Of a DNA stretch of 64,000 nt, positions 1 to 7,647 are shown in pieces (position 1 is the first letter of the stretch; each line of letters opens with the position of its first letter). The notes below the pieces were generated by a model. It was not told the origin of the DNA, searched no databases, and worked only from the letters and a program-made list of their open reading frames with translations. Both the position numbers and the translations under genes were made by a program. Location: the NCBI RefSeq assembly GCF_015694725.1, contig NZ_JADQDQ010000001.1, positions 248,001-312,000 of the forward strand. The letters are read 5' to 3'. The stretch comes from Hymenobacter jeongseonensis (GTDB lineage: Bacteria > Bacteroidota > Bacteroidia > Cytophagales > Hymenobacteraceae).

Positions 1-1
1 C

Positions 2-529
2 CGCAGACCCTTGGGCTTCTGGCAGCCCAACCGCACCGACCGCCACGGCTTGGCCAAGGGGCGTTGGCGCACGTATTACGACGACGCCAAAAAGGAGCCG
101 TTCACGACCGGCCGGTACCGGCACGGCCGGCCGGTGGGCAGCTTCAACTACTATTCGCCCACGGGAGTTCTGGACCACACCGAACGCTACGGCGCGGACG
201 GCGTTTGCGAAGTGACTTATTGGTATCCCAACGGAAAAACGGCCCGCCAAGGCCATGCGCAATGGGTGACGGGCAGCGGCAAAACTCCCCGTTTCTACTG
301 GTTTGGGCCGTGGACTAGCTACGCCGAGGACGGCCAAAAAACAGCCATTCAAACCTACACCGATGGCACCCTCACCCGGGCCGAAACCTACGAAAACGGC
401 CAACTCGCCGAAGTAGAAACCTACGTGGGCAACAGCCGCACCCGCACCGAAACCTACCGGGCGGGCCAGTTGTTCAAGGTGGAAACCTTCGAAAATGGCC
501 GGCGCACAAGCATTACCAACACACTGTAG
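2..529 (+). CDS. MORN-repeat (YwqK-like) protein, 5' end outside window
   Basis: The reading frame is open to the first base of the window, and the first in-frame start-like codon is only a TTG at position 11, so the gene very probably begins upstream. The visible 175 codons are made of short aromatic-rich repeats of the toxin-antitoxin YwqK/MORN-variant type, with recurring words such as YYSPTGVLDHTERY, TYTDGTLTRAETYENG and TYRAGQLFKVETFENG. Such repeats form extended beta-hairpin stacks; the biochemical role is unknown and the antitoxin label of the family is historical. No toxin partner is visible. It ends 11 bases before the stop codon of a convergent gene, with no hairpin between them. 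Confidence 0.75.
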   Translation, partial: RRPLGFWQPNRTDRHGLAKGRWRTYYDDAKKEPFTTGRYRHGRPVGSFNYYSPTGVLDHTERYGADGVCEVTYWYPNGKTARQGHAQWVTGSGKTPRFYWFGPWTSYAEDGQKTAIQTYTDGTLTRAETYENGQLAEVETYVGNSRTRTETYRAGQLFKVETFENGRRTSITNTL

Positions 530-540
530 CGCGCCGCGGC

Positions 541-936
541 TTATTCGGCGGGGGGCAGGTCGGCACGGGTTTCGGCAGCGGCCGCGTCGGGGTCGAGCGG
601 GGCTTTTTTGCGTTTGGCCTCGCGGCTGGTGCGCTTCATAAAGTCCTCGTCGGTTTCTTCGGGCTCGGGCGAGTGCTCGGCGTCGGCAATGGGAAATGCC
701 TCGTCCTCGGTTTCGTCGGGGCCCGGCTTTTCGCCAAACTGGCCGGCGCGGTCCACTAGCTTTTTATCGCGCACGTGGCGCCCCAGAAACTGGTTGATTT
801 CTTCGATGCTGTAGTTGGAAGTGATTTCCCCCAAGGGGTTTACGCCGATTTCAAAGCCCTCCAGTTCTTTGTGCACGCGCGCTTTCTTGTCCGGGTCTTG
901 GGCTTTTGACTTGGGCTTGACGGGTTTCTTGGCCAT
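541..936 (-). CDS. conserved small charged protein, function unknown
   Basis: This 131-residue protein has no signal peptide or membrane segment. The N-terminus is lysine-rich (residues 1-22), the middle (about 24-62, VHKELEGFEIGVNPLGEITSN then SIEEINQFLGRHVRDKKL) looks like a small folded helical unit, and the C-terminal half is acidic and low-complexity (EPEETDED) followed by a basic RKK patch and an Ala/Pro tail. I recall similar short proteins with the VHKELEGF core as uncharacterised conserved proteins of Bacteroidota, but can assign no activity. It converges with the MORN-type gene and lies downstream of gltX, from which it is separated by a hairpin terminator. Confidence 0.7.
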   Translation of the reverse strand: MAKKPVKPKSKAQDPDKKARVHKELEGFEIGVNPLGEITSNYSIEEINQFLGRHVRDKKLVDRAGQFGEKPGPDETEDEAFPIADAEHSPEPEETDEDFMKRTSREAKRKKAPLDPDAAAAETRADLPPAE

Positions 937-1021
937 AATGGAATCGGTTAATTCGGGGAGCAGTTCGAGGCTTTACGCGAATTAGGGCCGAGAGGTGGTG
1001 TTGGAGCAGGCCCCAGGCAAG

Positions 1022-1052
1022 AAAAAAGGCTGACTATTGGCCAGCCTTTTTT
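1022..1052 (-). terminator. intrinsic terminator after gltX
   Basis: An 11-bp perfect stem (AAAAAAGGCTG with CAGCCTTTTTT) around a 9-nt loop, with A and T tracts on the two sides, so it can work in both directions. It sits 28 bases past the gltX stop codon and ends gltX transcription before the small downstream gene. Confidence 0.85.
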
Positions 1053-1079
1053 CACCATAATCTACGGATTGGCCTCGCG

Positions 1080-2621
1080 TTAGCCCAGCGCAGTCACCGC
1101 CGTTCGCAGGCGAGTGGCCACCTCTTCCGTGCCCAGAATTACCAAGGTTTCAAACAAATCCGGCCCCGCGCCGGCGCCGGTCACGGCTACGCGCAAAGCC
1201 TGCAGCACCTGGCCGGTTTTCAGGCCCTGCGCTTCCATGGTTTGGGTGAAAAGGCCCTTCAAGCCTTCGGCCGTGGGCTCGGCGGCGCTGGGCAGCGCGT
1301 CGGCGTAGGCCACCAGCGCGGCTGCTACCTGCGGGTTCCACTTCTTGCTGATAACCTGCTCGTCGTAGCTGTCCGGCGCCTGGAAAAAGTACTTCGCCTC
1401 CTGCCAGAAGTCCTTGGGGAAACTCACCCGCTCCTTCATCACGCCCACAATTTGCTCGGCCTTTTCCTGCGAACAGGCAATGCCGTGCTCGGTTAGCGCG
1501 GCAAGTAGGTAGGGCGCCAGCTCGGCGTTGGATTTGGCGCGGAGGTAGTGCTCGTTGTACCACTTCACCTTGTTCTGGTCGAAGCGGGCCGGGGATTTGC
1601 TCACCCGCTCGATGCTGAAGGCGGCAATCAGCTCGTCCATCGAGAAGATTTCCTGCTGCGAGCCGGGATTCCAGCCCAGGAAGGCCAGGAAGTTGATGAA
1701 AGCTTCGGGCAGGTAGCCGTCTTCGCGGTAGCCGCGGCTCACGGTTGGTTCGCCGGTTTCGCCGTCGAGGCCGTGCCACTCCAGCGGGAACACCGGGAAG
1801 CCGAGCTTGTCGCCGTCGCGCTTGCTGAGCTTGCCGGTGCCGTCGGGCTTGAGCAGCAGGGGCAAGTGGGCAAACTGGGGCATGGTGCTTTCCCAGCCCA
1901 GGTAGCGGTAGAGCAGCACGTGCAGCGGCGCTGAGGGCAACCATTCCTCGCCCCGAATCACGTGCGAGATTTCCATCAGATGGTCGTCCACGATATTGGC
2001 CAAGTGGTAGGTCGGCATGCCGTCCGACTTCATGAGCACCTTGTCGTCGATGGCCGAGGAGTGCACCACCACCCAGCCGCGAATGAGGTCCTGGAAGCGC
2101 ACTTCCTCTTTGCGCGGCACCTTGAGGCGAATAACATACGGCGCGCCGCCGTCGAGCAACTGCTTCACCTCGTCTTCGGGCAGGGTGAGGGAGTTGCGCA
2201 TTTGGGCGCGGGTGATGCTGTTGTACTGCGGGTTGGGCACCTTGGCGGCCTGCAGGCGGGCGCGCATAGTGTCCAGCTCCTCGGGGGTATCGAAGGCGTA
2301 GTAGGCGTGGCCGCTGGCAATGAGCTGGTCGGCGTACTGCTTGTACATGGGCTTGCGCTCGCTCTGGCGGTAGGGCGCGTGCGGGCCGCCGGGACCCACG
2401 CCTTCGTCAATCACGATGCCGCACCAGGCCAGGGCTTCCAGAATGTAGTTCTCGGCGCCCGGCACGAAGCGGTTCTGGTCGGTGTCTTCGATGCGGAGCA
2501 GCATCTTGCCGCCCAGCTTGCGGGCCAGCAGGTAGTTATACAAGGCCGTGCGGACCCCGCCAATGTGCAGCGGGCCGGTGGGCGACGGTGCAAAGCGCAC
2601 CCGAACTTCTCTCTCAGTCAT
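1080..2621 (-). CDS. gltX: glutamate--tRNA ligase
   Basis: Class I glutamyl-tRNA synthetase (513 residues, normal length) that charges tRNA-Glu in the cytoplasm. The N-terminal Rossmann catalytic core begins RFAPSPTGPLHIGG with the HIGH-type motif at residues 19-22; the second signature KLSKR is at 264-268, and the anticodon-binding helical domain fills the C-terminal third. The start chosen is the ATG at 2621 directly before EREVRVRFAP, rather than upstream in-frame codons that would add 14 unlike residues. A good -7 element (TACCTTTG on the minus strand, 2661-2668) lies 40 bases upstream, which also excludes the longer start. Monocistronic by its terminator at 1022-1052. Confidence 0.97.
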   Translation of the reverse strand: MTEREVRVRFAPSPTGPLHIGGVRTALYNYLLARKLGGKMLLRIEDTDQNRFVPGAENYILEALAWCGIVIDEGVGPGGPHAPYRQSERKPMYKQYADQLIASGHAYYAFDTPEELDTMRARLQAAKVPNPQYNSITRAQMRNSLTLPEDEVKQLLDGGAPYVIRLKVPRKEEVRFQDLIRGWVVVHSSAIDDKVLMKSDGMPTYHLANIVDDHLMEISHVIRGEEWLPSAPLHVLLYRYLGWESTMPQFAHLPLLLKPDGTGKLSKRDGDKLGFPVFPLEWHGLDGETGEPTVSRGYREDGYLPEAFINFLAFLGWNPGSQQEIFSMDELIAAFSIERVSKSPARFDQNKVKWYNEHYLRAKSNAELAPYLLAALTEHGIACSQEKAEQIVGVMKERVSFPKDFWQEAKYFFQAPDSYDEQVISKKWNPQVAAALVAYADALPSAAEPTAEGLKGLFTQTMEAQGLKTGQVLQALRVAVTGAGAGPDLFETLVILGTEEVATRLRTAVTALG

Positions 2622-2756
2622 ATCGCAAAAAAAGCGCGTCCCGTAGGCCGGAACGCGCCGCAAAGGTAAGGCCAGTCCTCAGTAGTAAGAAGCTCCGGTA
2701 CCGGCAGCCGTTCGCACAGCTTTGGCTGAGCAATCCGAAGCGGATTAGACAATTCT

Positions 2757-4052
2757 TTATTCGCCCCACGGGTAAAGGTCGGGCGGAACGTTGGCCTGCG
2801 GGTGCGTGGCCAACGGATGCAGGGCTTGGGTCCGGTCCAGAAACAAAAAGGCGTCGTAGCGCTCGGGAATAAGCGACGGTACGTAGTTGCCAAACTGCTC
2901 GCGCTCTGGATGGTAGACCACGCCAATGGCGCGGTGCCCCAGCAGCGTACTTAGTTGGTCGTCTTCCTTCAGCTCCTCGGATAGCAGCAACGCATTGGGC
3001 CCGCCCAACTGTTGATGCAGCCGGTCTTCCCAAGAATTGCGAAGGGCGGGCGGCACCACCATGGTTTCGAACGGCGCGCCCCATTCCCGCCCCGCAACGA
3101 CGCGGCCCTGGTAGGAGCCAACCCCCACGCTGAATACTTCCTCGCGCCCCAGGTGCTCGCGAGCCAGCTGCCCGATGTTCACCATCTCGGCGCGGCGCAT
3201 GGCGGTGTAGCGGGCGTCGCCAATGTGGGTGTTGTGGGCCCAAACAATGGCTTTGCTATCGGACCCGTGCAGGTCGAGCAAGCTGGCCAGGGTTTCCATC
3301 ATGTGCTCGTCGCGCACGTTCCAGGAGGCACTGCCCCCGCGTAGCATGGCTTTGTAGTACCGCTCGGCATTCACGGCCACTAGGGCATTCTGCTCGGCTC
3401 CGAAGGCCAGTTCCCGTTCGGGCAAATTGGTGGGCGCGTGCTGTTGCACTTGGCGGCGCAGCGCCTGCAACACGGCGGTGACTTCGTCCTGGCAGTCTTC
3501 CGACACGAAGGCAACGGCGCGGGCGTACTCCTGCGGGTCGGCGCTGTAGGGCTCGAAGCAGTGGAATGCGCGCCGGGCGGCGGCCACGGCCGCGTCGCCC
3601 TGCTGCTCCACGTAGCGCAGCACGGCCTGCAACGAATCCCATAGGCTGTACACGTCGAGCCCGTAGAAACCGATGCGTTTGCCGGTGGGCTGGTGGCTGT
3701 TGTGGCGGTGCAGCCACTCCACGAAAGCCGCAATTTCCCAGTTGCCCCACATCCAAGTGGGCCAGCGGTTGAAGGTTTGGAGCAGTTGTGCCGCCGAGCC
3801 GTAAGTAATTTCCGGTTGCTTGATGGCAGCGTTCACCGCAAAGCAATCGGGCCAGTCGCCTTCCACGGCGATGAACTGAAAGCCTTTCTCCCGAATCAGA
3901 CGTTTGCTGAGTGCTGTGCGCCAAGTGTAGTATTCGTGGGTGCCGTGCGAGGCCTCGCCAAGCAACACCACGCGGGCTTCGCCAATGGCGTCCAGCAAGG
4001 GGCTCAGGTCAGCCGCCGTGCGCAATGGGTAGGTAGGAATCAGGGACGCCAT
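2757..4052 (-). CDS. erythromycin esterase family protein
   Basis: A 431-residue member of the erythromycin-esterase (EreA/EreB/EreC-like) hydrolase family. The N-terminal catalytic signature LLGEASHGTHEYY places the conserved Glu and His at about 33 and 36, and a second signature WAHNTHIGD (271-279) supplies another conserved His. Characterised Ere enzymes hydrolyse the macrolide lactone, but most chromosomal relatives have unknown substrates, so resistance should not be assumed. There is no signal peptide, so it should be cytoplasmic. It stands alone: a 22-bp terminator hairpin lies upstream (4203-4250) and gltX follows 135 bases downstream. Confidence 0.88.
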   Translation of the reverse strand: MASLIPTYPLRTAADLSPLLDAIGEARVVLLGEASHGTHEYYTWRTALSKRLIREKGFQFIAVEGDWPDCFAVNAAIKQPEITYGSAAQLLQTFNRWPTWMWGNWEIAAFVEWLHRHNSHQPTGKRIGFYGLDVYSLWDSLQAVLRYVEQQGDAAVAAARRAFHCFEPYSADPQEYARAVAFVSEDCQDEVTAVLQALRRQVQQHAPTNLPERELAFGAEQNALVAVNAERYYKAMLRGGSASWNVRDEHMMETLASLLDLHGSDSKAIVWAHNTHIGDARYTAMRRAEMVNIGQLAREHLGREEVFSVGVGSYQGRVVAGREWGAPFETMVVPPALRNSWEDRLHQQLGGPNALLLSEELKEDDQLSTLLGHRAIGVVYHPEREQFGNYVPSLIPERYDAFLFLDRTQALHPLATHPQANVPPDLYPWGE

Positions 4053-4202
4053 GGCCGGGGAATGAAGGGGGAAGCCCCCGTGCTCAAATAAAATTCCCCG
4101 CTGGTCGTTGGCAGGGCTTGATATGCCTACGGCCTTGTCTGATAATTTGTTAAGGTTGAGTAAACCCTTCTCGCAAGGCTAATGAGGTGCCAGAAATGCC
4201 AA

Positions 4203-4250
4203 AAACGGCGAAGCCGCCCGTTGCCATAGCAACGGGCGGCTTCGCCGTTT
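4203..4250 (-). terminator. strong 22-bp perfect hairpin terminator
   Basis: A perfect 22-bp inverted repeat (4203-4224 and 4229-4250) around a 4-nt CATA loop, beginning and ending with AAA/TTT. It lies five bases past the stop of the small membrane protein gene and so ends the minus-strand RidA-small protein unit before the esterase gene. Confidence 0.85.
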
Positions 4251-4255
4251 CTCAT

Positions 4256-4447
4256 TTAATCCCGGTTTTTGAAACCCAGCCAGAGAACGAGCCCCAGCAG
4301 CGTGATGCCACCTCGTATGAGCCAGGCCACGGTGGGCCCCCAGTTGTCAATCCAAGTCAGAAAAACGGATTTAATGTTTGGGTTAATGAAGGGCAGCACC
4401 AGCGAGATGAGCCCAATGATGAGCAATCCGAGTCCAAGTTCTTTCAT
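4256..4447 (-). CDS. small two-helix membrane protein
   Basis: A 63-residue protein with two hydrophobic segments (about residues 4-22, LGLGLLIIGLISLVLPFI, and 41-58, WLIRGGITLLGLVLWLGF) joined by a polar loop with tryptophans (WIDNWGPTVA). It resembles short inner-membrane proteins of unknown role found widely in Bacteroidota. It starts with ATG 60 bases after the RidA stop codon on the same strand and ends five bases before the strong hairpin at 4203-4250, which supports it being a real expressed gene cotranscribed with the RidA gene. Confidence 0.75.
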   Translation of the reverse strand: MKELGLGLLIIGLISLVLPFINPNIKSVFLTWIDNWGPTVAWLIRGGITLLGLVLWLGFKNRD

Positions 4448-4507
4448 GCGTTGCGAGGAATAGGTGAAGAGATGATTTTAACCCTCAACGCCTCCCCCGG
4501 CTTTAAA

Positions 4508-4891
4508 TTATGCGCCCACGGCAATGCAGGAAATTTCAACTTCCACGTCGCGGGGCAAGCGGCTAACTTCCACGGTCTCACGGGCCGGGGCCGTGGCTTC
4601 GTCAAAATACGAGCCGTACACTTGGTTGATAACGGCGAAGTTGCTCAGGTCTTTGACGAATATGCTGCACTTCACCACGTCTGTGAGGCTGAGGCCGGCC
4701 GCGGCCAGCACGGCCGTCAGGTTTTTCAGCACTTGCTGGGTTTGGTCGGCTACGTCACCGGCCACCAATTGTCCGTCGGTAGTCAGCGGTATCTGGCCCG
4801 ATACATAAACGGTGTTGCCGGCCTTCACGGCTTGGGAGTAGGGGCCAATGGGAGCCGGTGCTTGGTCGGTCAGGATAATCTGGTGGGGCAT
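4508..4891 (-). CDS. ridA: RidA family enamine/imine deaminase
   Basis: A 127-residue RidA (YjgF/YER057c/UK114) protein. The family hydrolyses reactive 2-aminoacrylate and related imines released by PLP enzymes, protecting the cell from their damage. The characteristic N-terminal IGPYSQAV (15-22), SGQIP (31-35) and the substrate-binding Arg104 in PARETVEVSRLPRD are all present, so it is an active-type member. Length is standard and RidA proteins normally form trimers. It is followed on the same strand by the 63-residue membrane protein and is divergent from the 3-hydroxyacyl-CoA dehydrogenase-like gene, 49 bases away. Confidence 0.95.
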   Translation of the reverse strand: MPHQIILTDQAPAPIGPYSQAVKAGNTVYVSGQIPLTTDGQLVAGDVADQTQQVLKNLTAVLAAAGLSLTDVVKCSIFVKDLSNFAVINQVYGSYFDEATAPARETVEVSRLPRDVEVEISCIAVGA

Positions 4892-4940
4892 GAGCGGAAA
4901 TGGTTAGGGTATCTTTGAGGCCAAAGTAACAACCGAAACC

Positions 4941-5657
4941 ATGCACATTCTGGTCATTGACGGCGCACACGTAGAGGCGGAATTCCGCGAGAAGTTTGGG
5001 CCATCGCATGAATACCGCTTCATAAATACCCAACATGAAGAACCGAGCGAGTGGCCACTTATCGAGCAAGCAATTGCTGGTGCTGTTCCTGTTGCCGGAG
5101 TTGCTTTTTGCTTTGGCCAAACGGATAGGCATTCCCACTCTTATCGCTTGTTAGAAAAATCAGCTTCACCTGTTTTTGTAGAGAACCTAAAAGAATCTTT
5201 GTCGGAAATGCGGTGGGAAGCTATGAATGGGTCACCTGCAATGCATTTCTTTGGCTTCTGCGGCCTGCCTACTCTACTCAATCGCACCCTGCTTGAAGTC
5301 AGCCTTTATCATGAAGCCGACCGCACTAAGTTGGCCGAAATCTGCGCCGCTCTCGGTACCGACTACCGCGTAGTTGAAGACCGGGTGGGACTGGTCACGC
5401 CCCGCGTCATTTGCCAGATTATCAACGAAGCCTGTTTCACGCTGCAGGAAGGCACTGCCAGCATGCAGGACATCGACCTCGGCATGAAGCTCGGCACCAA
5501 CTACCCGCGCGGCCCATTTGCCTGGGCCAACGCCATCGGCGTGGAGCGGGTGTACGCCGTGCTGGAAGCCCTGTGGCACGATACGCACGACGAACGCTAC
5601 AAAGTCTGCCCGCTACTCAAGCGCCAGGCCTTGCGCGGCGAGCCATTTGCCGTGTAG
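4941..5657 (+). CDS. 3-hydroxyacyl-CoA dehydrogenase-like protein with degenerate N-terminal domain
   Basis: Residues 149-215 (GLVTPRVICQIINEA, GTASMQDIDLGMKLGTNYPRGPFAW) match the C-terminal dimerisation domain of 3-hydroxyacyl-CoA dehydrogenases. The N-terminal part (1-140) is much shorter than a normal Rossmann domain and lacks the GxGxxG dinucleotide loop, having only MHILVIDGAH, so NAD use is doubtful. Short dehydrogenase-like proteins of this shape occur in Bacteroidota without a proven reaction. A -7 box TATCTTTG lies at 4910-4917. Bases up to about 5290 are clearly AT-richer than the rest of the gene, as if the N-terminal half evolved differently. A terminator follows directly. Confidence 0.8.
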   Translation: MHILVIDGAHVEAEFREKFGPSHEYRFINTQHEEPSEWPLIEQAIAGAVPVAGVAFCFGQTDRHSHSYRLLEKSASPVFVENLKESLSEMRWEAMNGSPAMHFFGFCGLPTLLNRTLLEVSLYHEADRTKLAEICAALGTDYRVVEDRVGLVTPRVICQIINEACFTLQEGTASMQDIDLGMKLGTNYPRGPFAWANAIGVERVYAVLEALWHDTHDERYKVCPLLKRQALRGEPFAV

Positions 5658-5673
5658 CTGAGTCCGAAAACAG

Positions 5674-5705
5674 AAAGGCCGCTTCATTACTGGAGCGGCC
5701 TTTTT
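5674..5705 (+). terminator. intrinsic terminator between convergent genes
   Basis: A 10-bp stem (AAAGGCCGCT with AGCGGCCTTT) followed by a T run, lying 16 bases after the dehydrogenase-like stop and 24 bases before the glmS stop. The A tract on the other side lets it serve both genes. Confidence 0.85.
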
Positions 5706-5729
5706 GATTTACTGCTTTAAGCGGGGGGG

Positions 5730-7565
5730 TTATTCCACTGTTACCGACTTCGCCAGGTTGCGGGGCTGGTCCACGTTGCAGCCGCGCAGGACCGCAATGT
5801 GGTAGCTCAGCAGCTGCAGCGGCACCACCGATACCAGCGGCATCAATACTTCGCTGGTGTGAGGCACCTCAATCACAAACTCGGCCATGGACGGAATCAC
5901 GGTGTCGCCTTCGCTCACCACGGCGATGATGCGGCCTTTGCGGGCCTTCACCTCCTGAATGTTGCTTACTACCTTCTCGTACGAGCTGTCGCGGGTGGCA
6001 ATTACCACCACCGGCATGTTCTCGTCAATCAGGGCAATGGGGCCGTGCTTCATCTCGGCCGCTGGGTAACCTTCGGCGTGGATGTAGCTGATTTCCTTTA
6101 GCTTCAGGGCGCCTTCCAGTGCTACAGGGAAGTTGTAGCCGCGGCCTAAGTACAGGAAGTTGGTGGCATCCTTGAAGATTTCGGCGATGGCCTGAATCTC
6201 CGCGTCCAGTTCTAACGCCTTCTCTACCTTGGAGGGAATCGTATCCAACTCCACCATCAGCTCGCGCAGTTTGGTGTCGGTGATGGTGCCGCGCTTCTGG
6301 CCCATAATCATGGCCAGAAGCGTCAGAACCGTCACCTGAGCCGTGAAGGCTTTGGTAGAGGCCACACCAATTTCGGGGCCGGCGTGGGTATAAGCGCCGG
6401 CGTCGGTGGCGCGGGCAATGCTACTGCCCACCACGTTGCACACCCCGAAGATGGTGGCACCCTTGCTCTTGGCAAGCTCGATAGCGGCCAGCGTGTCGGC
6501 CGTTTCGCCGCTTTGCGAAATGGCAATCACAATGTCGCGCTCCGTAATAACGGGATTCCGGTAACGGAATTCCGACGCATACTCCACTTCAACCGGAATG
6601 CGGGCCAAGTCCTCAATCAGGTATTCGGCCACTAGTCCGGCATGCCACGACGTGCCGCACGCTACGATAATGATGCGCTGGGCATTCACAAACTTTTGCT
6701 CATATGCCCGGATGCCGCCCATGTTCAAATGGCTGGCTTCCAGTTCCAAGCGTCCGCGCATGGAGTCCAAAATCGAGCGGGGCTGCTCGAAAATTTCTTT
6801 CAGCATGAAGTGCTCGTAACCACCTTTTTCGATGCTTTCCAGCTCCATTTCCAGTTTCTGGATATAGGGCGTCTGGCTGACATCTTCCTTGGTACGAATC
6901 TCCAACTGACCGTCGCGGATAACCACTACTTCGTAGTCGTTGACATACACGACCTCATTGGTGTACTCGATGATGGGCGTGGCGTCGGAGGCAATAAAGA
7001 ATTCGCCTTCGCCAATGCCAATTACCATTGGCGAGCCTTTGCGAGCTGCAATGAGTTGGTTAGGAGCGTCTTTGCTCAATACCACAATGGCGTAGGCGCC
7101 CACTACCTCGTGCAGTGCCAGCCGAACCGCTTCCTCAAGCGAACAAGCGTTCTGCTTCTGGATTTCCTCAATCAGGTTGACGAATACTTCGGTGTCGGTA
7201 TCGGAGTGGAACGTGTGGCCCTGCGTTTGCAGGTGTTTTTTCAGCGCGGCATAGTTCTCAATAATGCCGTTGTGAATGATGGCAATGCGCTCCGAGGTCG
7301 AATAATGCGGGTGGGCATTCTCGTCGTTCGGTTCGCCGTGGGTAGCCCAGCGCGTGTGGCCCATGCCCACGTGGGCGTGCGTATCCTTGGTAGAAATATA
7401 TGCCTCTAAATCAGCAACTTTGCCTTTTTTCTTGTAGACATTCAACTCCCCATTGAGCAAGGCAACCCCTGCAGAGTCATAACCCCGGTATTCGAGCCGA
7501 TGTAAACCTTTTAAAATAATGGGGCAGGCCTCACGATGGCCCAAATAAGCAACGATGCCGCACAT
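5730..7565 (-). CDS. glmS: glutamine--fructose-6-phosphate aminotransferase (isomerizing)
   Basis: GlmS makes glucosamine-6-phosphate from fructose-6-phosphate and glutamine, the first step to UDP-GlcNAc for peptidoglycan and LPS. The 611-residue length is standard. The N-terminal class II glutaminase domain starts MCGIVAYLG, with Cys2 as the nucleophile after Met removal; two SIS sugar-isomerase domains follow (for example SQSGETADT), and the C-terminus ends NLAKSVTVE as in the family. It is transcribed in the same direction as the DUF4270 and GT5-type genes upstream; the 82-base spacer shows no clear promoter or terminator, so cotranscription is possible. No glmS ribozyme is recognisable and none is expected in this phylum. 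Confidence 0.97.
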   Translation of the reverse strand: MCGIVAYLGHREACPIILKGLHRLEYRGYDSAGVALLNGELNVYKKKGKVADLEAYISTKDTHAHVGMGHTRWATHGEPNDENAHPHYSTSERIAIIHNGIIENYAALKKHLQTQGHTFHSDTDTEVFVNLIEEIQKQNACSLEEAVRLALHEVVGAYAIVVLSKDAPNQLIAARKGSPMVIGIGEGEFFIASDATPIIEYTNEVVYVNDYEVVVIRDGQLEIRTKEDVSQTPYIQKLEMELESIEKGGYEHFMLKEIFEQPRSILDSMRGRLELEASHLNMGGIRAYEQKFVNAQRIIIVACGTSWHAGLVAEYLIEDLARIPVEVEYASEFRYRNPVITERDIVIAISQSGETADTLAAIELAKSKGATIFGVCNVVGSSIARATDAGAYTHAGPEIGVASTKAFTAQVTVLTLLAMIMGQKRGTITDTKLRELMVELDTIPSKVEKALELDAEIQAIAEIFKDATNFLYLGRGYNFPVALEGALKLKEISYIHAEGYPAAEMKHGPIALIDENMPVVVIATRDSSYEKVVSNIQEVKARKGRIIAVVSEGDTVIPSMAEFVIEVPHTSEVLMPLVSVVPLQLLSYHIAVLRGCNVDQPRNLAKSVTVE

Positions 7566-7647
7566 GGCAGGAAGGGTTAAGTACTTGAAATAAATTGAAA
7601 ACGTAAGAACGCATTAGCAAGGCTGAAAGCCAAGGCGTTCAACACCA

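Noticed and set aside
1962-2669. 235-codon plus-strand ORF antisense to gltX
   Set aside because: GC-rich codon-position shadow; low-complexity His/Val/Ala translation, no features, fully inside an unambiguous gene.
2614-3243. 209-codon minus-strand ORF overlapping gltX start and the esterase gene
   Set aside because: Arg/Pro-rich alternate-frame translation inside the esterase gene.
4187-4918. 243-codon plus-strand ORF over the small membrane protein and ridA
   Set aside because: Antisense to the clear RidA gene and crosses the strong terminator hairpin; no recognisable domain.
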